A stretch of DNA of 64,000 nt from UBA6115 sp040776985 (GTDB lineage Bacteria; Bacillota; Clostridia; Christensenellales; Aristaeellaceae). The position numbers were made by a program, and so were the translations under genes. Numbering within the stretch: position 1 is the stretch's first letter; each line of letters starts with the position of its first letter. The stretch lies in NCBI GenBank assembly GCA_040776985.1, contig JAXGZL010000002.1:992001-1056000 (forward strand). Direction: 5' to 3'. Below the pieces are notes generated by a model. The model saw only the letters and a program-made list of their open reading frames with translations. It was not told the DNA's origin and searched no databases. This document shows positions 23,216 through 33,017 of this stretch, piece by piece.

Positions 23216-25316
23216 TGTCGGTTTCCTCTATGGGCTCATGGTAGCGGCATCCAGGGTTGCTGCACAGGCGCAGGGCGCCTGATTTCTTGTTTTTCACCGT
23301 CATGTGGCTTCCGCAGCTGGGGCAGGGCTTTTCATCCACCATCTCCCAGGAGGTGAAGTCGCATTCCGGATAGCGCTCGCAGCCATAAAACTTGCGGCCC
23401 TTGCGGGTGGTCTTCTCCTGCAGCCTGGCGCCGCATTTGGGGCAGGGCGCCTTGATGTATTTTATGATGGGCTTGGTGTGCCGGCATTCCGGGAAACGGG
23501 GGCAGGCCAGGAAGCGGCCGTAGCGCCCCATCTTGTACACCATCATGGCCCCGCACTCATCACAGGGGATGTCGGACACCTCGTCCGGAATCTCAATCTT
23601 TTCCAACGTCGCTTCCGCGTTGTCCACCATCTTGATAAAGTCCGGATAGAAGCCGGAGAGCACCTGGGTCCAGGGCTCCTTGCCCTCCTCCACCGCGTCC
23701 AGGCGGTTTTCCATCTCCGCGGTGAAGTCCAGGTCCATGATGGGCTCAAAATACTGCATCATGATCTCGTTGATCATCTTGCCCAGTTCCGTGGGATAAA
23801 GCCGCTTGTTCTCCCGGCTGACATAGCCGCGCCCCACAATGGTGCCAATGGTGGGCGCATAGGTGGAGGGGCGGCCAATGCCCTTTTCCTCCAGCTGCTG
23901 GATCAGGGAAGCCTCGGTGTACCTGGCCGGGGGCTGGGTGAAGCGCTGCACCGCGTCCACATCCAGGATGGTGACCTCCGCCTTTTCCTTGAACTCCGGC
24001 AGCACCACAGACTTCTGCGCCTCTCCGTTGTCAGAGCCCTCTTCATATAGGGCGGTGAACCCGGCAAAGACCTTGTGCTCACCGTAGTAGCGCAGGGTTA
24101 CGCCCTGCCCCGCGATTTCAGCGGTCAGGGTGTCATACAGCGCTTCCTGCATCTGGCTTGCCATAAAGCGGAAGTAGATCAGCCGGTACAGCTGCCACTG
24201 CTCCCGGGTGAGGTGGCTTTTCACCTTGTCGGGCGTCCTGGTCACGTCAGTGGGGCGGATGGCCTCATGGGCATCCTGGGCGCGGCGGCCGCTTTTGTAG
24301 ACCCTGGCGGTCTTGGGCAGGTAGGCCTCCCCCCAGTCCGCCTTGATCTGCTCCCTGACGGCGGCCAGCGCCTGGTCGCTCACCCGGACGGCGTCCGTTC
24401 TGATATAGGTGACCAGACCCTGGGTGCCCTCTGAGCCCAGGTCAATGCCCTCATACAGCCCCTGCACCACCTGCATGGTGCGGGAGGAGGTGAAGTTCAG
24501 CTTCCGGCTGGCCTCCTGCTGCAGGGTGGAGGTGGTAAAGGGAGGCGCTGGCGCCTTTTTGCGCTGCTTTTTCTTGACGGAGGTGATGGTGAAGGCGGAT
24601 TTCTCAATCAGCTTCACCGCCTTGTCAGCGCTCTCCCTGTTCTTGATCTCCGCCTTTTTACCAGAGAGGGTGGCCAGGCGGGCGCGCAGCGACTCTTTCA
24701 GTTTTTTACCCCCGGTTTCAAAGCCGGCGCTGATCTCCCAGTACTCCTCCGGGATAAAATCCTCAATCTCCTGCTCCCGGTCTGCCACCATGCGCACCGC
24801 GACGCTCTGCACCCGCCCGGCGGACAGGCCCTTTTTCACCTTGGCCCACAGCAGCGGGCTGATCTTATAGCCCACCACCCGGTCCAGCGCGCGCCTGGCC
24901 TGCTGGGCGTCCACCCGGTCCATGTCAATGGTGCGGGCGTTTTTCACCGCGTCCTTGACGGCGGTTTTGGTGATCTCGTTGAATTCAATGCGGTTGGGCG
25001 CCTTGTCGTCCAGCCCCAGCGCCTGGGCCAGGTGCCAGGAGATGGCCTCCCCTTCCCGGTCAGGGTCGGTGGCCAGCAGCACTTTGGAAGCGCCCTTCAC
25101 CTGCTTGCGCAGGTCGGCCAGGATGTCCCCCCGGCCCCTGATGGTGATGTACTTCATGGCGAAGTTGTCATCCGGGTCAATGCCAAACTGGCTTTTGGGC
25201 AAATCCCTGACATGCCCCTGGGAGGCGGTGACCTTATAGCCACGGCCCAGGAACTTGGCCACGCTTTTGGCCTTGGCGGGGGATTCCACGATCACGAGTT
25301 TATACTTAGCTTGCAA
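23208..25316 (-). CDS. topA: DNA topoisomerase I
   Basis: 702 residues. Type IA topoisomerase that relaxes negative supercoils. TOPRIM domain at the N-terminus (LVIVESPAKAKS, then ATDPDREGEAISWH), active-site Tyr in GLVTYIRTDA (near 302), and three C-terminal zinc ribbons (CDECG..., CPKCG..., CPSCG...) that bind single-stranded DNA. The start codon is TTG at 25316: GGAGG lies 7 bases upstream and the TOPRIM motif follows at once, so no ATG is possible. Located between dprA (17-base gap) and trmFO (8-base overlap). Confidence 0.97.
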   Translation of the reverse strand: MQAKYKLVIVESPAKAKSVAKFLGRGYKVTASQGHVRDLPKSQFGIDPDDNFAMKYITIRGRGDILADLRKQVKGASKVLLATDPDREGEAISWHLAQALGLDDKAPNRIEFNEITKTAVKDAVKNARTIDMDRVDAQQARRALDRVVGYKISPLLWAKVKKGLSAGRVQSVAVRMVADREQEIEDFIPEEYWEISAGFETGGKKLKESLRARLATLSGKKAEIKNRESADKAVKLIEKSAFTITSVKKKQRKKAPAPPFTTSTLQQEASRKLNFTSSRTMQVVQGLYEGIDLGSEGTQGLVTYIRTDAVRVSDQALAAVREQIKADWGEAYLPKTARVYKSGRRAQDAHEAIRPTDVTRTPDKVKSHLTREQWQLYRLIYFRFMASQMQEALYDTLTAEIAGQGVTLRYYGEHKVFAGFTALYEEGSDNGEAQKSVVLPEFKEKAEVTILDVDAVQRFTQPPARYTEASLIQQLEEKGIGRPSTYAPTIGTIVGRGYVSRENKRLYPTELGKMINEIMMQYFEPIMDLDFTAEMENRLDAVEEGKEPWTQVLSGFYPDFIKMVDNAEATLEKIEIPDEVSDIPCDECGAMMVYKMGRYGRFLACPRFPECRHTKPIIKYIKAPCPKCGARLQEKTTRKGRKFYGCERYPECDFTSWEMVDEKPCPSCGSHMTVKNKKSGALRLCSNPGCRYHEPIEETDSE

Positions 25317-25333
25317 AAGGCGCCTCCAGTTGT

Positions 25334-26428
25334 TTACTTGACACGCTGGAGCTTCCTGCCGGGCAAAACCTCAATCAGCCCGTCCAGCTCCAGCATCGTC
25401 ACCTGCGCGTTCAGATCAGCCGCCGTCATGTCCAGGCGCTGGATCAATTCCTCAAACCCCAAAGGTTCATCGCAAAGCGCATCATATATCCGGCGTTGTT
25501 CGTTTGTCAAATCGGGCGGGATGAAATTAAGCTGACGCGCTTCCTCTTTTCGCTGCTGCCAGCCAATATCCTCCAGGATATCCTGCCAGCAGGTGGCGAT
25601 CCTCGCCCCTTCCCTGAGCATGCGGTTGGGCACGATGGCGCCGGGCATGTCCACCTGTCCCGGCAGGGCAAACACCTCCCGTCCCTGGGCCAGGGCGTGC
25701 CCCACGGTGATCAGGGTGCCGCTCTTCTCCCGAGCTTCAACCAGAAGAACCCCCTGGCAAAGCCCTGACACCAGGCGGTTCCGGAAGGGAAAGTGAAAGG
25801 CCATGGGCTCAGCGTTGGGCGCGAACTCGCTGATGACGGCGCCGCCGGTGGCGATGATCCGCTCCGCCAGCTCCTTGTTTTCAGGCGGGTAGAGGCGGTT
25901 GATGCCGCTGCCAAGAACGGCAATGGTGCACCCGCCGCCCTCCAGGGCCCCCAGGTGGGCAGCGGTGTCAATGCCCCGGGCCAGCCCTGACACCACGGTG
26001 ACGCCGTTTTCCGCCAGCCCCCGGGCGATTTTCGCGGCCTGTTCCCGTCCATAACGGGTCTCCCGGCGGGAGCCCACAATGGCAATAGCCGGGCCGATGT
26101 CCTTTGTCAGCGTACCCTGATAAAAAAGAAGATCCGGCGGATCAATGATCTCGTTCAGGATGTCCGGGAAACGCTCCTCCCCGGGCACCGTGACCTGGGC
26201 GCCGATGCGCTGCAGGGCCTTGTCCAGAGCTGACAGGCCAAGATCCTTCATCTTTTGAAGCTCCCGATAGGCCTTCTCCCCCGCCAGGGGCAGGGCAGCG
26301 TCAGAAAACTGGTCAAAGGCCGCCTCCGCGCTGCCATAGGCATTCAGCACACGCTGCCTGGCCTTGAAGCCCAGGCTGGCGCTGCAGGCCAGCCAGGCGC
26401 TGCACAGAAGGGCCCTGTTTTCACTCAT
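25334..26428 (-). CDS. dprA: DNA processing protein DprA
   Basis: 364 residues. DprA binds incoming single-stranded DNA and loads RecA during transformation. Seen: an N-terminal SAM-like helical region, then the Rossmann core with GSRRETRYGREQA, SGLARGIDTAAHLGAL, LGSGINRLYPPEN and SEFAPNAEP, and a C-terminal winged helix (about 300-360; GFEELIQRLDMTAADL). The ATG at 26428 overlaps comM by 8 bases; ATG 26449 is an alternative that would add seven residues. With comM directly upstream this forms a DNA-handling pair, but the window alone does not prove competence. Confidence 0.95.
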   Translation of the reverse strand: MSENRALLCSAWLACSASLGFKARQRVLNAYGSAEAAFDQFSDAALPLAGEKAYRELQKMKDLGLSALDKALQRIGAQVTVPGEERFPDILNEIIDPPDLLFYQGTLTKDIGPAIAIVGSRRETRYGREQAAKIARGLAENGVTVVSGLARGIDTAAHLGALEGGGCTIAVLGSGINRLYPPENKELAERIIATGGAVISEFAPNAEPMAFHFPFRNRLVSGLCQGVLLVEAREKSGTLITVGHALAQGREVFALPGQVDMPGAIVPNRMLREGARIATCWQDILEDIGWQQRKEEARQLNFIPPDLTNEQRRIYDALCDEPLGFEELIQRLDMTAADLNAQVTMLELDGLIEVLPGRKLQRVK

Positions 26429-27965
26429 GGCCGCCCCAATACTTGGCATCCATCATCCTAAACTGGACGGCCTCCGCCATGGCCTGTACCCCCACCTGCT
26501 CCTCCTCCGCCAGGTCAGCAATGGTTCTGGCCACCCGGACCAGGCGGGTGTAGGCCCGCATGGACAGGGTGAAGCGGCTGGCAGCCTGGCGCAGGATAGA
26601 AACCGCCTCCTGGGACAAGAGGGCTGATTTCTCAATCTCCCGGCCGGACAGCCCGGCATTGGTTCTGTTCTTTTGGCCCTGAAAGCGCTGCTGCTGGATC
26701 TGCCTGGCCTTCTGCACCCGCTCACGCACCGTGGCGCTGTCCTCCTGCGAGGCTGGCCTGGCGATCTCCTCCACCGGCACCGCGTCTATTTCCACCTGCA
26801 GGTCAATCCGGTCAAGAAGGGGGCCGGACACCCGGTTCTGATACTTTCTGATCTCATGGCTGCCGCAGCGGCAATGGCGCGCGGTGCTGCCAAAGTAGCC
26901 GCAGGGGCAGGGGTTCATGCTGGCCACCAGCATAAAGCGGGAGGGATAGGCCACCCGGGCCTTCACCCGGGCAATGGTGGTGATGCCGTCCTCCAGGGGC
27001 TGACGGAGGGACTCCAGCACGCTGCGGGGGTATTCCGGCATTTCATCCAGAAACAGCACCCCATTATGCGCCAGGGATACCTCTCCCGGTTTCGCGTTGG
27101 CACTGCCGCCAATCAAGGCCACCATGGAGGAGGAATGATGGGGCGAACGAAAGGGCCGCTGGGTCATGATGCCGCTGCCAGGTCTGAGCATGCCCACCAC
27201 CGAGTGGATGCGGGTGGTTTCAAAGGCCTCCTCCTGGCTCATGGGTGGGAGGATGCCGGGCAGGCAGCGGGCCAGCATGGTCTTGCCAGAGCCGGGCACC
27301 CCCACCATCAGCAGGTTGTGACCGCCCGCGGCCGCGATTTCCAGCGCCCTGCGGCCCTGCTGCTGGCCCCGCACCTGGGCCAGGTCCATTTCATGCGGGG
27401 TTTGGGACAGGCAGTCCTCATAGTTTTTCTGAATTTGCGCGGGGATGGGCAGCTGGCCCGCCAGGTGCTGGGCCACCTCGGTCAGGGAGCCCGCCGGGTA
27501 GACCATCATGCCGCTGACCGCCTCCACCTCCCTGGCGTTGCCCAGGGGCAGGATCACCTGGCGGATGCCGGCGGCGTGGGCTGCCATCACCATACTCAGC
27601 GCCCCCTGCACCGCCACCAGGCGGCCATCCAGTCCCAGTTCTCCAATCAGCAGGATGTCCTCCATCCCGGGCAGGGACAGCTGCCGGCTGGCCAGGATGA
27701 TGGACAGCGCGATGGCCAGGTCAAAGGCGGCCCCCTCCTTGCGCAGGTCTGCCGGGGACAGGTTCACCGTGGTATGCCCCAGGGGCATCAGGAAGCCGGA
27801 GTTCTTCAGCGCCGCCGCCACCCGGTCGCGGCTTTCCTTCACCGCGGCGTCCGGCAGCCCCACCATGGAAAACTGGAAGCTGCTGGCGCTTCTCACATAG
27901 GCTTCCACGCTGACCGCTTCCCCCTGAACGCCGTTTAAGGCAAAACACCGCGTGCGCGCTAACAT
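26421..27965 (-). CDS. comM: YifB/ComM family AAA+ ATPase
   Basis: 514 residues. N-terminal LonC-like fold (FSMVGLPDAAVKESRDRV), Mg-chelatase AAA+ module with Walker A GVPGSGKT (near 225), FRSPHHSSS, Walker B LFLDEMPEY, and a cysteine patch MNPCPCGYFG...CRCG, then a C-terminal Mg-chelatase helical domain (LSMRAYTRLVRVARTIADL). In Gram-negative bacteria ComM is a branch-migration helicase for integrating transforming DNA; a similar role next to dprA is inference. AGAGGG precedes the ATG, 16 bases after the giant glycosyltransferase. Confidence 0.93.
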   Translation of the reverse strand: MLARTRCFALNGVQGEAVSVEAYVRSASSFQFSMVGLPDAAVKESRDRVAAALKNSGFLMPLGHTTVNLSPADLRKEGAAFDLAIALSIILASRQLSLPGMEDILLIGELGLDGRLVAVQGALSMVMAAHAAGIRQVILPLGNAREVEAVSGMMVYPAGSLTEVAQHLAGQLPIPAQIQKNYEDCLSQTPHEMDLAQVRGQQQGRRALEIAAAGGHNLLMVGVPGSGKTMLARCLPGILPPMSQEEAFETTRIHSVVGMLRPGSGIMTQRPFRSPHHSSSMVALIGGSANAKPGEVSLAHNGVLFLDEMPEYPRSVLESLRQPLEDGITTIARVKARVAYPSRFMLVASMNPCPCGYFGSTARHCRCGSHEIRKYQNRVSGPLLDRIDLQVEIDAVPVEEIARPASQEDSATVRERVQKARQIQQQRFQGQKNRTNAGLSGREIEKSALLSQEAVSILRQAASRFTLSMRAYTRLVRVARTIADLAEEEQVGVQAMAEAVQFRMMDAKYWGGHE

Positions 27966-27981
27966 GGCCTGCCCTCTTTCA

Positions 27982-30900
27982 TCAGTAATACAGCCAGCCC
28001 GGGAACCACTTCATGGCGTCCAGCCACTGGGTGGACACCCGCACCCCTGACAGATAGGGGAAGAAGGCCACAAACAGCGCCGCCGCCGCAACCAGGAAAA
28101 TGACAGCCGCCCAGCGGCCCCATTTGCTGAAGCGCCTGGACAGCACCTCCTGCCAGAGCACCAGGGACAGGATCACAAAGGGCAGGGCAGGGAAATAATG
28201 GTAGATATAGGTGCCCCGGGGCACCATCACCCAGGGGAGGTACTGGGCCAGGAAGGCCAGCACCAGCATGGCGGGGCGCATGTCCTGCCGGTCAAACACC
28301 GGCCTTTTCAGCCCCATGGGCCTGCCCAGCAAGCCGGTCAGCACCAGGGCCATCAGGCCCACCATGGCAACAAGGCCTGACCACCAGATCAGGGGATTGC
28401 CAAAGGCCAGGATGGTGCTGGCGGTGCCTGCCACCACGCCCCCGGCGTAGTACCACATGGGTTTGGCGGACAGCGGCCACTGATACCAGGGGGAGTGGAA
28501 GAAATGATCCGCCCCCCTGCCCGGCTCGCTGTGGTAGTCAAACATGTTCTGATTGGCTTTTACCACCTTGGACAGGCCAAAGCCCCCCGGCGTCCTGATG
28601 AACATGGGGATAAAGGACAGGGTGTAGATCACCAGCGGCACCAGGACAAAGAAGCCCAGGCAGGACAGGCAGGTGATGATGAAGCGCCTCCTGAACTGCA
28701 GGGCATTGGCGGTAAACGCCTCATCCCCCACCAGTTGCCTGCGCTCCTGCTCTGTCATGTTTTCAATGGCCAGGGCCTGGCGCGCCCAGCGGGCCTGAGC
28801 CCAGAAGAACAGCAGGGCCAGGCCGATGCCAGCGTACACCCCCGGCCACTTGCTGGCCACCGCCAGGCCCATCATCACCCCGCTTAGCGCCAGGGGCAGC
28901 AGCGTCTTTTTGACGGGCTTGCTGAAGTAATCCTGCATCATGTATCGGAACATGAAGAAGTAGGCGTAGATGATGAACAGGGTGACAAAGCTGTCTATGG
29001 TGGCAATGCGGGTCTGGGTGAAATGCATGAAGTCAAAGGCCATCATCAGCATGGCGATCACGCCGCCAGCGCGCCTGCGGGTGATCTGCTTGCCCAGCAG
29101 GTACATCCCCGGCAGCATCAGGACGCCGGCCAGGGCGCCCGCAAAACGCCAGCCGAAGGGCGTCATGCCAAAGATCATCAGGGAGAAGGTCATCAGCAGC
29201 TTGCCCAGCGGCGGGTGGGTGGTTTCGTAGATGTCGGATGGCTCCTGCCCCCGGATGGCGTTCCACTGCTCAAAGGCGGTGCGGCCGTGATAGATCTCGT
29301 CAAAGTACATGCTGTTGAACCAGCCCGGCTCGCCCTTCAGCACCGACTGCTCGTCCACCAGCGCCTTGCTGCTTTCCTCTATTGCCGTTACTGGCAGGGT
29401 TTCCTCAGTCTGCGCGTCCCGCAGCAGCACCTCATACAGGGTGAGGCCGATCATCGGGGAAGAAATCCGCACATAGCGCCCGGTGTGGAGGATGGGCTCG
29501 CCCATAAACTTGGTTCCGTTGTCGGCGGGCACCTCAGGCCTGTTGCTGAGCCAGGTGAAGCAGTCCCCCTCCCGCATCTGGGCGGGGAAGCTGGTCCAGG
29601 TTTCGCCGTCCGCGCTGGTTTCCAGGGTAAAGTCGCTGTTGCGCCAGTGGATGCCGCCGTAGTAGAGGATCTTGAAATCCCTGACCTCCCCCAGGTCCAG
29701 GGTGGCCTGGCTGATGTCGGTGTCAGAGACCCAGGCGGTTTCAGGCGCCTGGGTGGCCCCCAGGTTGATGAAAGCCAGCAGGGCATACAGCAGCGTCACC
29801 ACCAGGATAAAGACCTTGTCCCAGCGCTTGAAGGAGACGGGCTCCTTCACCCGGTGGATGGTCGGGGGAGCGGCGGTTTCAGGCTGCGCCGCCCTTTCCC
29901 TGCCTGATAAAGGCTTCACAGCGGCCTCCTTCCCGGTAAGCCCTATGCCCAGGTACAGCGCATAGGCCGCCACCGGCAGGCTGAAGGCGGACAGAGCCAT
30001 CTCCAGCCAGCCCGAATCGCTGGCAAGACCCAGTTCGGGGGAGAGCAGGTTGGCGGAGGGCCCGCCGATGCGGATGCCCCGGTCCAGCACCACGCCGGAG
30101 TTGAGGAAGCACAGGAGGGTGGTGGCCAGAATCAGCCACAGCAGCCGCCGGTCCCTTTTTAACACATAGGCCAGGATCAGCAGCACCACCGCCATCATCA
30201 GATAGCGCTCATGCATCATGGTGCCCAGGATGGAAAACCCGGTCAGCAGCACCCCGGCAAGCAAAGGCAGGCTGCCCAAATCCCCTGATTCAAACAGGCG
30301 CCAGGCCACCAGCAGGAAGACGGAGGCCATCAGCAGGATGCCCATGGTGGCCATGTTCATGGGAATTGCCACCGCCAGGGCGGGCAGCAGGGTGCCTGCC
30401 GCCAGCAGCCATTTTTTGTCTTTCCGCCCTGCATCCTGATGCCAGGCAATCGCCACCGGCAGAATCATGGTCGCCATACCGGTCAGGCGCAGCAGGAGGG
30501 GCGCCATCTGGTCAATCTTGATCCAGTTTTTGCTGAATAGGAAGTAGAGGTTGGTGGCGTTCACCGTGGCATAGTCGTAATAGCCCATGGTGCCGCCATA
30601 CAGGTCAAACAGCCACTGGAAGCCCGTCTTTTCATTGAAGAAGGGCAGCACCAGGGCAGCCCCGGCAACCAGCGCCAGACCAACGCCCAGGCCCGCGTCC
30701 TTCCATTTGTCCTTGTCTCTGGACTGAACCAGATGCATCACCAAAGCCGCCAGGCCCAGCGGGCCCACCATCAGGGCCTGGGGCTTCATCAGCACGCTCA
30801 CCACATAAATCGGCAGGGCATAGCGCCATTTCCGGTCCATGATCAAAAGCACCGCAATCACCAGCAGCAGGGAGGGCACGCTGTCCACCTGCCCCCAGGC

Positions 30901-32043
30901 GCTGCCCGCCAGGTAGGGCAGGGGATTAAAGGCATACAGCATGGACAGCCACAGGGCAGAGCGCCTGCCCACCCGTTTTTGGGCCAGCTGATACAAAATC
31001 GCGATGATGCCAAGGTCGCACAGGATGGCCGGCAGCTTGACCAGAAGCGTCATGCCCCTGCCGCCCAGCAGCCTGCCGATCAGCCCCAGGGGCCACAGCA
31101 CCAGCATGTAGCCGGGGGGATAATCGCTGAACATGTCGCTGATATAAAAGCGCCCCGGGCCCACATTGGCCATCTGGGTGGCCCAACCGGTAAAGCAGCC
31201 GATGTCCACCGGGAACCCATGCACCAGCCAGGCCATCAGCAGCCGGGTGAGGCCCGCTGCGATCAGCAGCAGGGTCAGGCCCAGCCAGGACTGGGGTGTC
31301 TTCATGCCATTGTCAGAAAGCTCTCTGTCCTGCTCCGCCTGTCTGGCAAACCAGTACAGAAGCCCGGCGAAAAGAACCATCACGGCCACCAGCCAGGGGG
31401 CCGCGGGGGCCGCTTCCCTGGGGACGGTCACCTTGGCGGTGTTGATCTGCTTTTCCCACTGGGTGAGGGTGGCCCCTTCCGGCACCGCGTCCACCGCCAT
31501 CAGGGACAGGTCATCAAAGGCTGCCTGGCCGACGGATTCCCCGGAGTAGCCCCCCAGGCGGGCATAGACGGTGATCTCCGTCTGGCTGCCCCCGGTTCTG
31601 CCATACAGGGTCACCTCCTGCCACTGGCCCTCCGTGTCATAGTGGGATTCAGAGAAGGTGTAGACATCCTGGATGGAAAAATTGGCCCCCAGGCCCCCCT
31701 CCGCCTGGGCCTTGAGCCTGCCTGAAAGGCGGTAGAGGGTGCCCGGGCTGACGCTCACCTGCTGAGAAAAGCGGGCGTCGTTGAGCTCATGGCTTTCAAT
31801 CTGGATTCCCTTGCCGCTGTATCCCTCCCCCACGGTGAAGGAGGTGACCCCCGGCAGCTTCACATAGGCATCCGGCAGCCAATGAGCGGGCAGCCCTTCC
31901 CCGGTGATTTCCTCAAAACCGCCGTTTTTCAGCAGCTCCACCCCGGTTTCCGCCCTGGGGCCGGACTGTCTTGTCAGGAAATAGGCGCTGGCCAGCAGGG
32001 CCAGAACGATCAGGGCGATGATCCAGATGTGTTGTTTCTTCAT
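27982..32043 (-). CDS. giant fused GT-C glycosyltransferase (two catalytic modules, two lectin-like domains)
   Basis: 1353-residue membrane protein. Order: TM (about 7-24), carbohydrate-binding-like beta domain (about 38-190), TM (about 215-232), a first GT-C module (about 250-710; DIGCF near 281, DYPPGYM near 310), a discoidin (F5/8C)-like domain (about 768-872; AWVSDTD...LDLGE), and a C-terminal PMT/GT39 module (FDEIYH near 912, THPPLGK near 942, many TMs to the end). GT-C enzymes move sugars from lipid-phosphate carriers to proteins or polymers outside the membrane. The fusion suggests two successive transfers, with the beta domains holding the acceptor (inference). Lies 10 bases after yraN and 16 before comM; its place in a DNA/translation operon is unexpected. 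Confidence 0.85.
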   Translation of the reverse strand: MKKQHIWIIALIVLALLASAYFLTRQSGPRAETGVELLKNGGFEEITGEGLPAHWLPDAYVKLPGVTSFTVGEGYSGKGIQIESHELNDARFSQQVSVSPGTLYRLSGRLKAQAEGGLGANFSIQDVYTFSESHYDTEGQWQEVTLYGRTGGSQTEITVYARLGGYSGESVGQAAFDDLSLMAVDAVPEGATLTQWEKQINTAKVTVPREAAPAAPWLVAVMVLFAGLLYWFARQAEQDRELSDNGMKTPQSWLGLTLLLIAAGLTRLLMAWLVHGFPVDIGCFTGWATQMANVGPGRFYISDMFSDYPPGYMLVLWPLGLIGRLLGGRGMTLLVKLPAILCDLGIIAILYQLAQKRVGRRSALWLSMLYAFNPLPYLAGSAWGQVDSVPSLLLVIAVLLIMDRKWRYALPIYVVSVLMKPQALMVGPLGLAALVMHLVQSRDKDKWKDAGLGVGLALVAGAALVLPFFNEKTGFQWLFDLYGGTMGYYDYATVNATNLYFLFSKNWIKIDQMAPLLLRLTGMATMILPVAIAWHQDAGRKDKKWLLAAGTLLPALAVAIPMNMATMGILLMASVFLLVAWRLFESGDLGSLPLLAGVLLTGFSILGTMMHERYLMMAVVLLILAYVLKRDRRLLWLILATTLLCFLNSGVVLDRGIRIGGPSANLLSPELGLASDSGWLEMALSAFSLPVAAYALYLGIGLTGKEAAVKPLSGRERAAQPETAAPPTIHRVKEPVSFKRWDKVFILVVTLLYALLAFINLGATQAPETAWVSDTDISQATLDLGEVRDFKILYYGGIHWRNSDFTLETSADGETWTSFPAQMREGDCFTWLSNRPEVPADNGTKFMGEPILHTGRYVRISSPMIGLTLYEVLLRDAQTEETLPVTAIEESSKALVDEQSVLKGEPGWFNSMYFDEIYHGRTAFEQWNAIRGQEPSDIYETTHPPLGKLLMTFSLMIFGMTPFGWRFAGALAGVLMLPGMYLLGKQITRRRAGGVIAMLMMAFDFMHFTQTRIATIDSFVTLFIIYAYFFMFRYMMQDYFSKPVKKTLLPLALSGVMMGLAVASKWPGVYAGIGLALLFFWAQARWARQALAIENMTEQERRQLVGDEAFTANALQFRRRFIITCLSCLGFFVLVPLVIYTLSFIPMFIRTPGGFGLSKVVKANQNMFDYHSEPGRGADHFFHSPWYQWPLSAKPMWYYAGGVVAGTASTILAFGNPLIWWSGLVAMVGLMALVLTGLLGRPMGLKRPVFDRQDMRPAMLVLAFLAQYLPWVMVPRGTYIYHYFPALPFVILSLVLWQEVLSRRFSKWGRWAAVIFLVAAAALFVAFFPYLSGVRVSTQWLDAMKWFPGWLYY

Positions 32044-32052
32044 GGCAGCCTT

Positions 32053-32391
32053 TCAATGTTCATGCAAAATGTCGGGATAGAACCAGACCCCCGCCCGGGT
32101 GATTTCCAGGCAGCCGATCTGGTACCGGCTGGGGCGCTGCTTCAGATAGTCCTGGGCGGTCAGCTTCATCCGCCTGCGCTTGTCAGCGTCAATGGCCAAA
32201 AGGCCTGTTCCCAGCCGCCCCTTGGGGCGGTACTTCACCTCGATAAAAAACAGGGTTTGCCCCCGGCTGGCGATCAGATCCACCTCACCCAGCCTGCCGC
32301 GGTATCGGCGGCTGACCAGTCGGTAGCCCCGCTGCTTCAGGTACTCCGCCGCCAGCCCTTCCCCCAGCAGCCCCGCCTGGTACTGGCTCAT
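32053..32391 (-). CDS. yraN: YraN family (UPF0102) putative endonuclease
   Basis: 112 residues with a PD-(D/E)XK-like core: GLLGEGLAAEYL (Glu), GRLGEVDLIAS (Asp), LFFIEVKYRP (E-x-K). The family is a restriction-endonuclease-like fold linked to DNA handling; precise biochemistry is unsettled. It is always found near rnhB, as here: its ATG overlaps the rnhB stop as ATGA. Ends 9 bases before the giant glycosyltransferase gene. Confidence 0.9.
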   Translation of the reverse strand: MSQYQAGLLGEGLAAEYLKQRGYRLVSRRYRGRLGEVDLIASRGQTLFFIEVKYRPKGRLGTGLLAIDADKRRRMKLTAQDYLKQRPSRYQIGCLEITRAGVWFYPDILHEH

Positions 32392-33017
32392 GGGGCGGTC
32401 AGGTTCTTCAGAAAGCTGCGCCGGTGGATGGGGCAGGGGCCCAGGTCGCGGATGGCCTGCATGTGGGCGGCGGTGCCATAGCCCTTGTGGCTGGCAAAGC
32501 CATAGCCCGGGTAGCGTTCGTCATGCGCGCGCATCTGCCGGTCACGGCTCACCTTGGCCACGATGGAGGCCGCGGCGATCGCATAGGACACCGCGTCCCC
32601 GTGGATGATGGCCCTTTCCTCCCCGGGCAGGCCCAGGTGCACCACGGCGTCTATCAAGAATAACGGCACAGGGGCGCCCTTTGCTGCCTGGCGCATGGCT
32701 TTCCTGGTGGCCTCCAGGATGTTGATGCGGTCTATTTCCTCCGCCTCCACCTGGCCCAGGCCCACAAACACCGCCTGCTCCAGGATGTCCTCATACACCT
32801 TTTCCCGCCTTTTTTCAGACAGCCTTTTGGAGTCGTCAATAAAGGGGATCATCGGGGCGCCCGGCATCATCACCACACAGGCAGCCACCACGGGGCCCGC
32901 CAGGGGGCCGCGGCCCGCCTCGTCCATGCCCGCAAAATAAAGCCCCTGCTGCCACAGCTCCTGGTCATGCAGGTACAGGGCCTCCCGGCGGGTCTTGCTG
33001 TCCGTTTTAGCGCCCAT
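32388..33017 (-). CDS. rnhB: ribonuclease HII
   Basis: 209 residues. Cleaves RNA in RNA/DNA hybrids and starts ribonucleotide excision repair. GMDEAGRGPLAGPV carries the D-E-x-G active-site pair, followed by DDSKRLSEKRRE, FLIDAVVHLG with a third acidic residue, and AAASIVAKVSRD. The C-terminal YGFASHKGYGT is typical. The start at 33017 has GGAG 8 bases upstream and overlaps the rbgA end by 11 bases. Confidence 0.96.
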   Translation of the reverse strand: MGAKTDSKTRREALYLHDQELWQQGLYFAGMDEAGRGPLAGPVVAACVVMMPGAPMIPFIDDSKRLSEKRREKVYEDILEQAVFVGLGQVEAEEIDRINILEATRKAMRQAAKGAPVPLFLIDAVVHLGLPGEERAIIHGDAVSYAIAAASIVAKVSRDRQMRAHDERYPGYGFASHKGYGTAAHMQAIRDLGPCPIHRRSFLKNLTAP

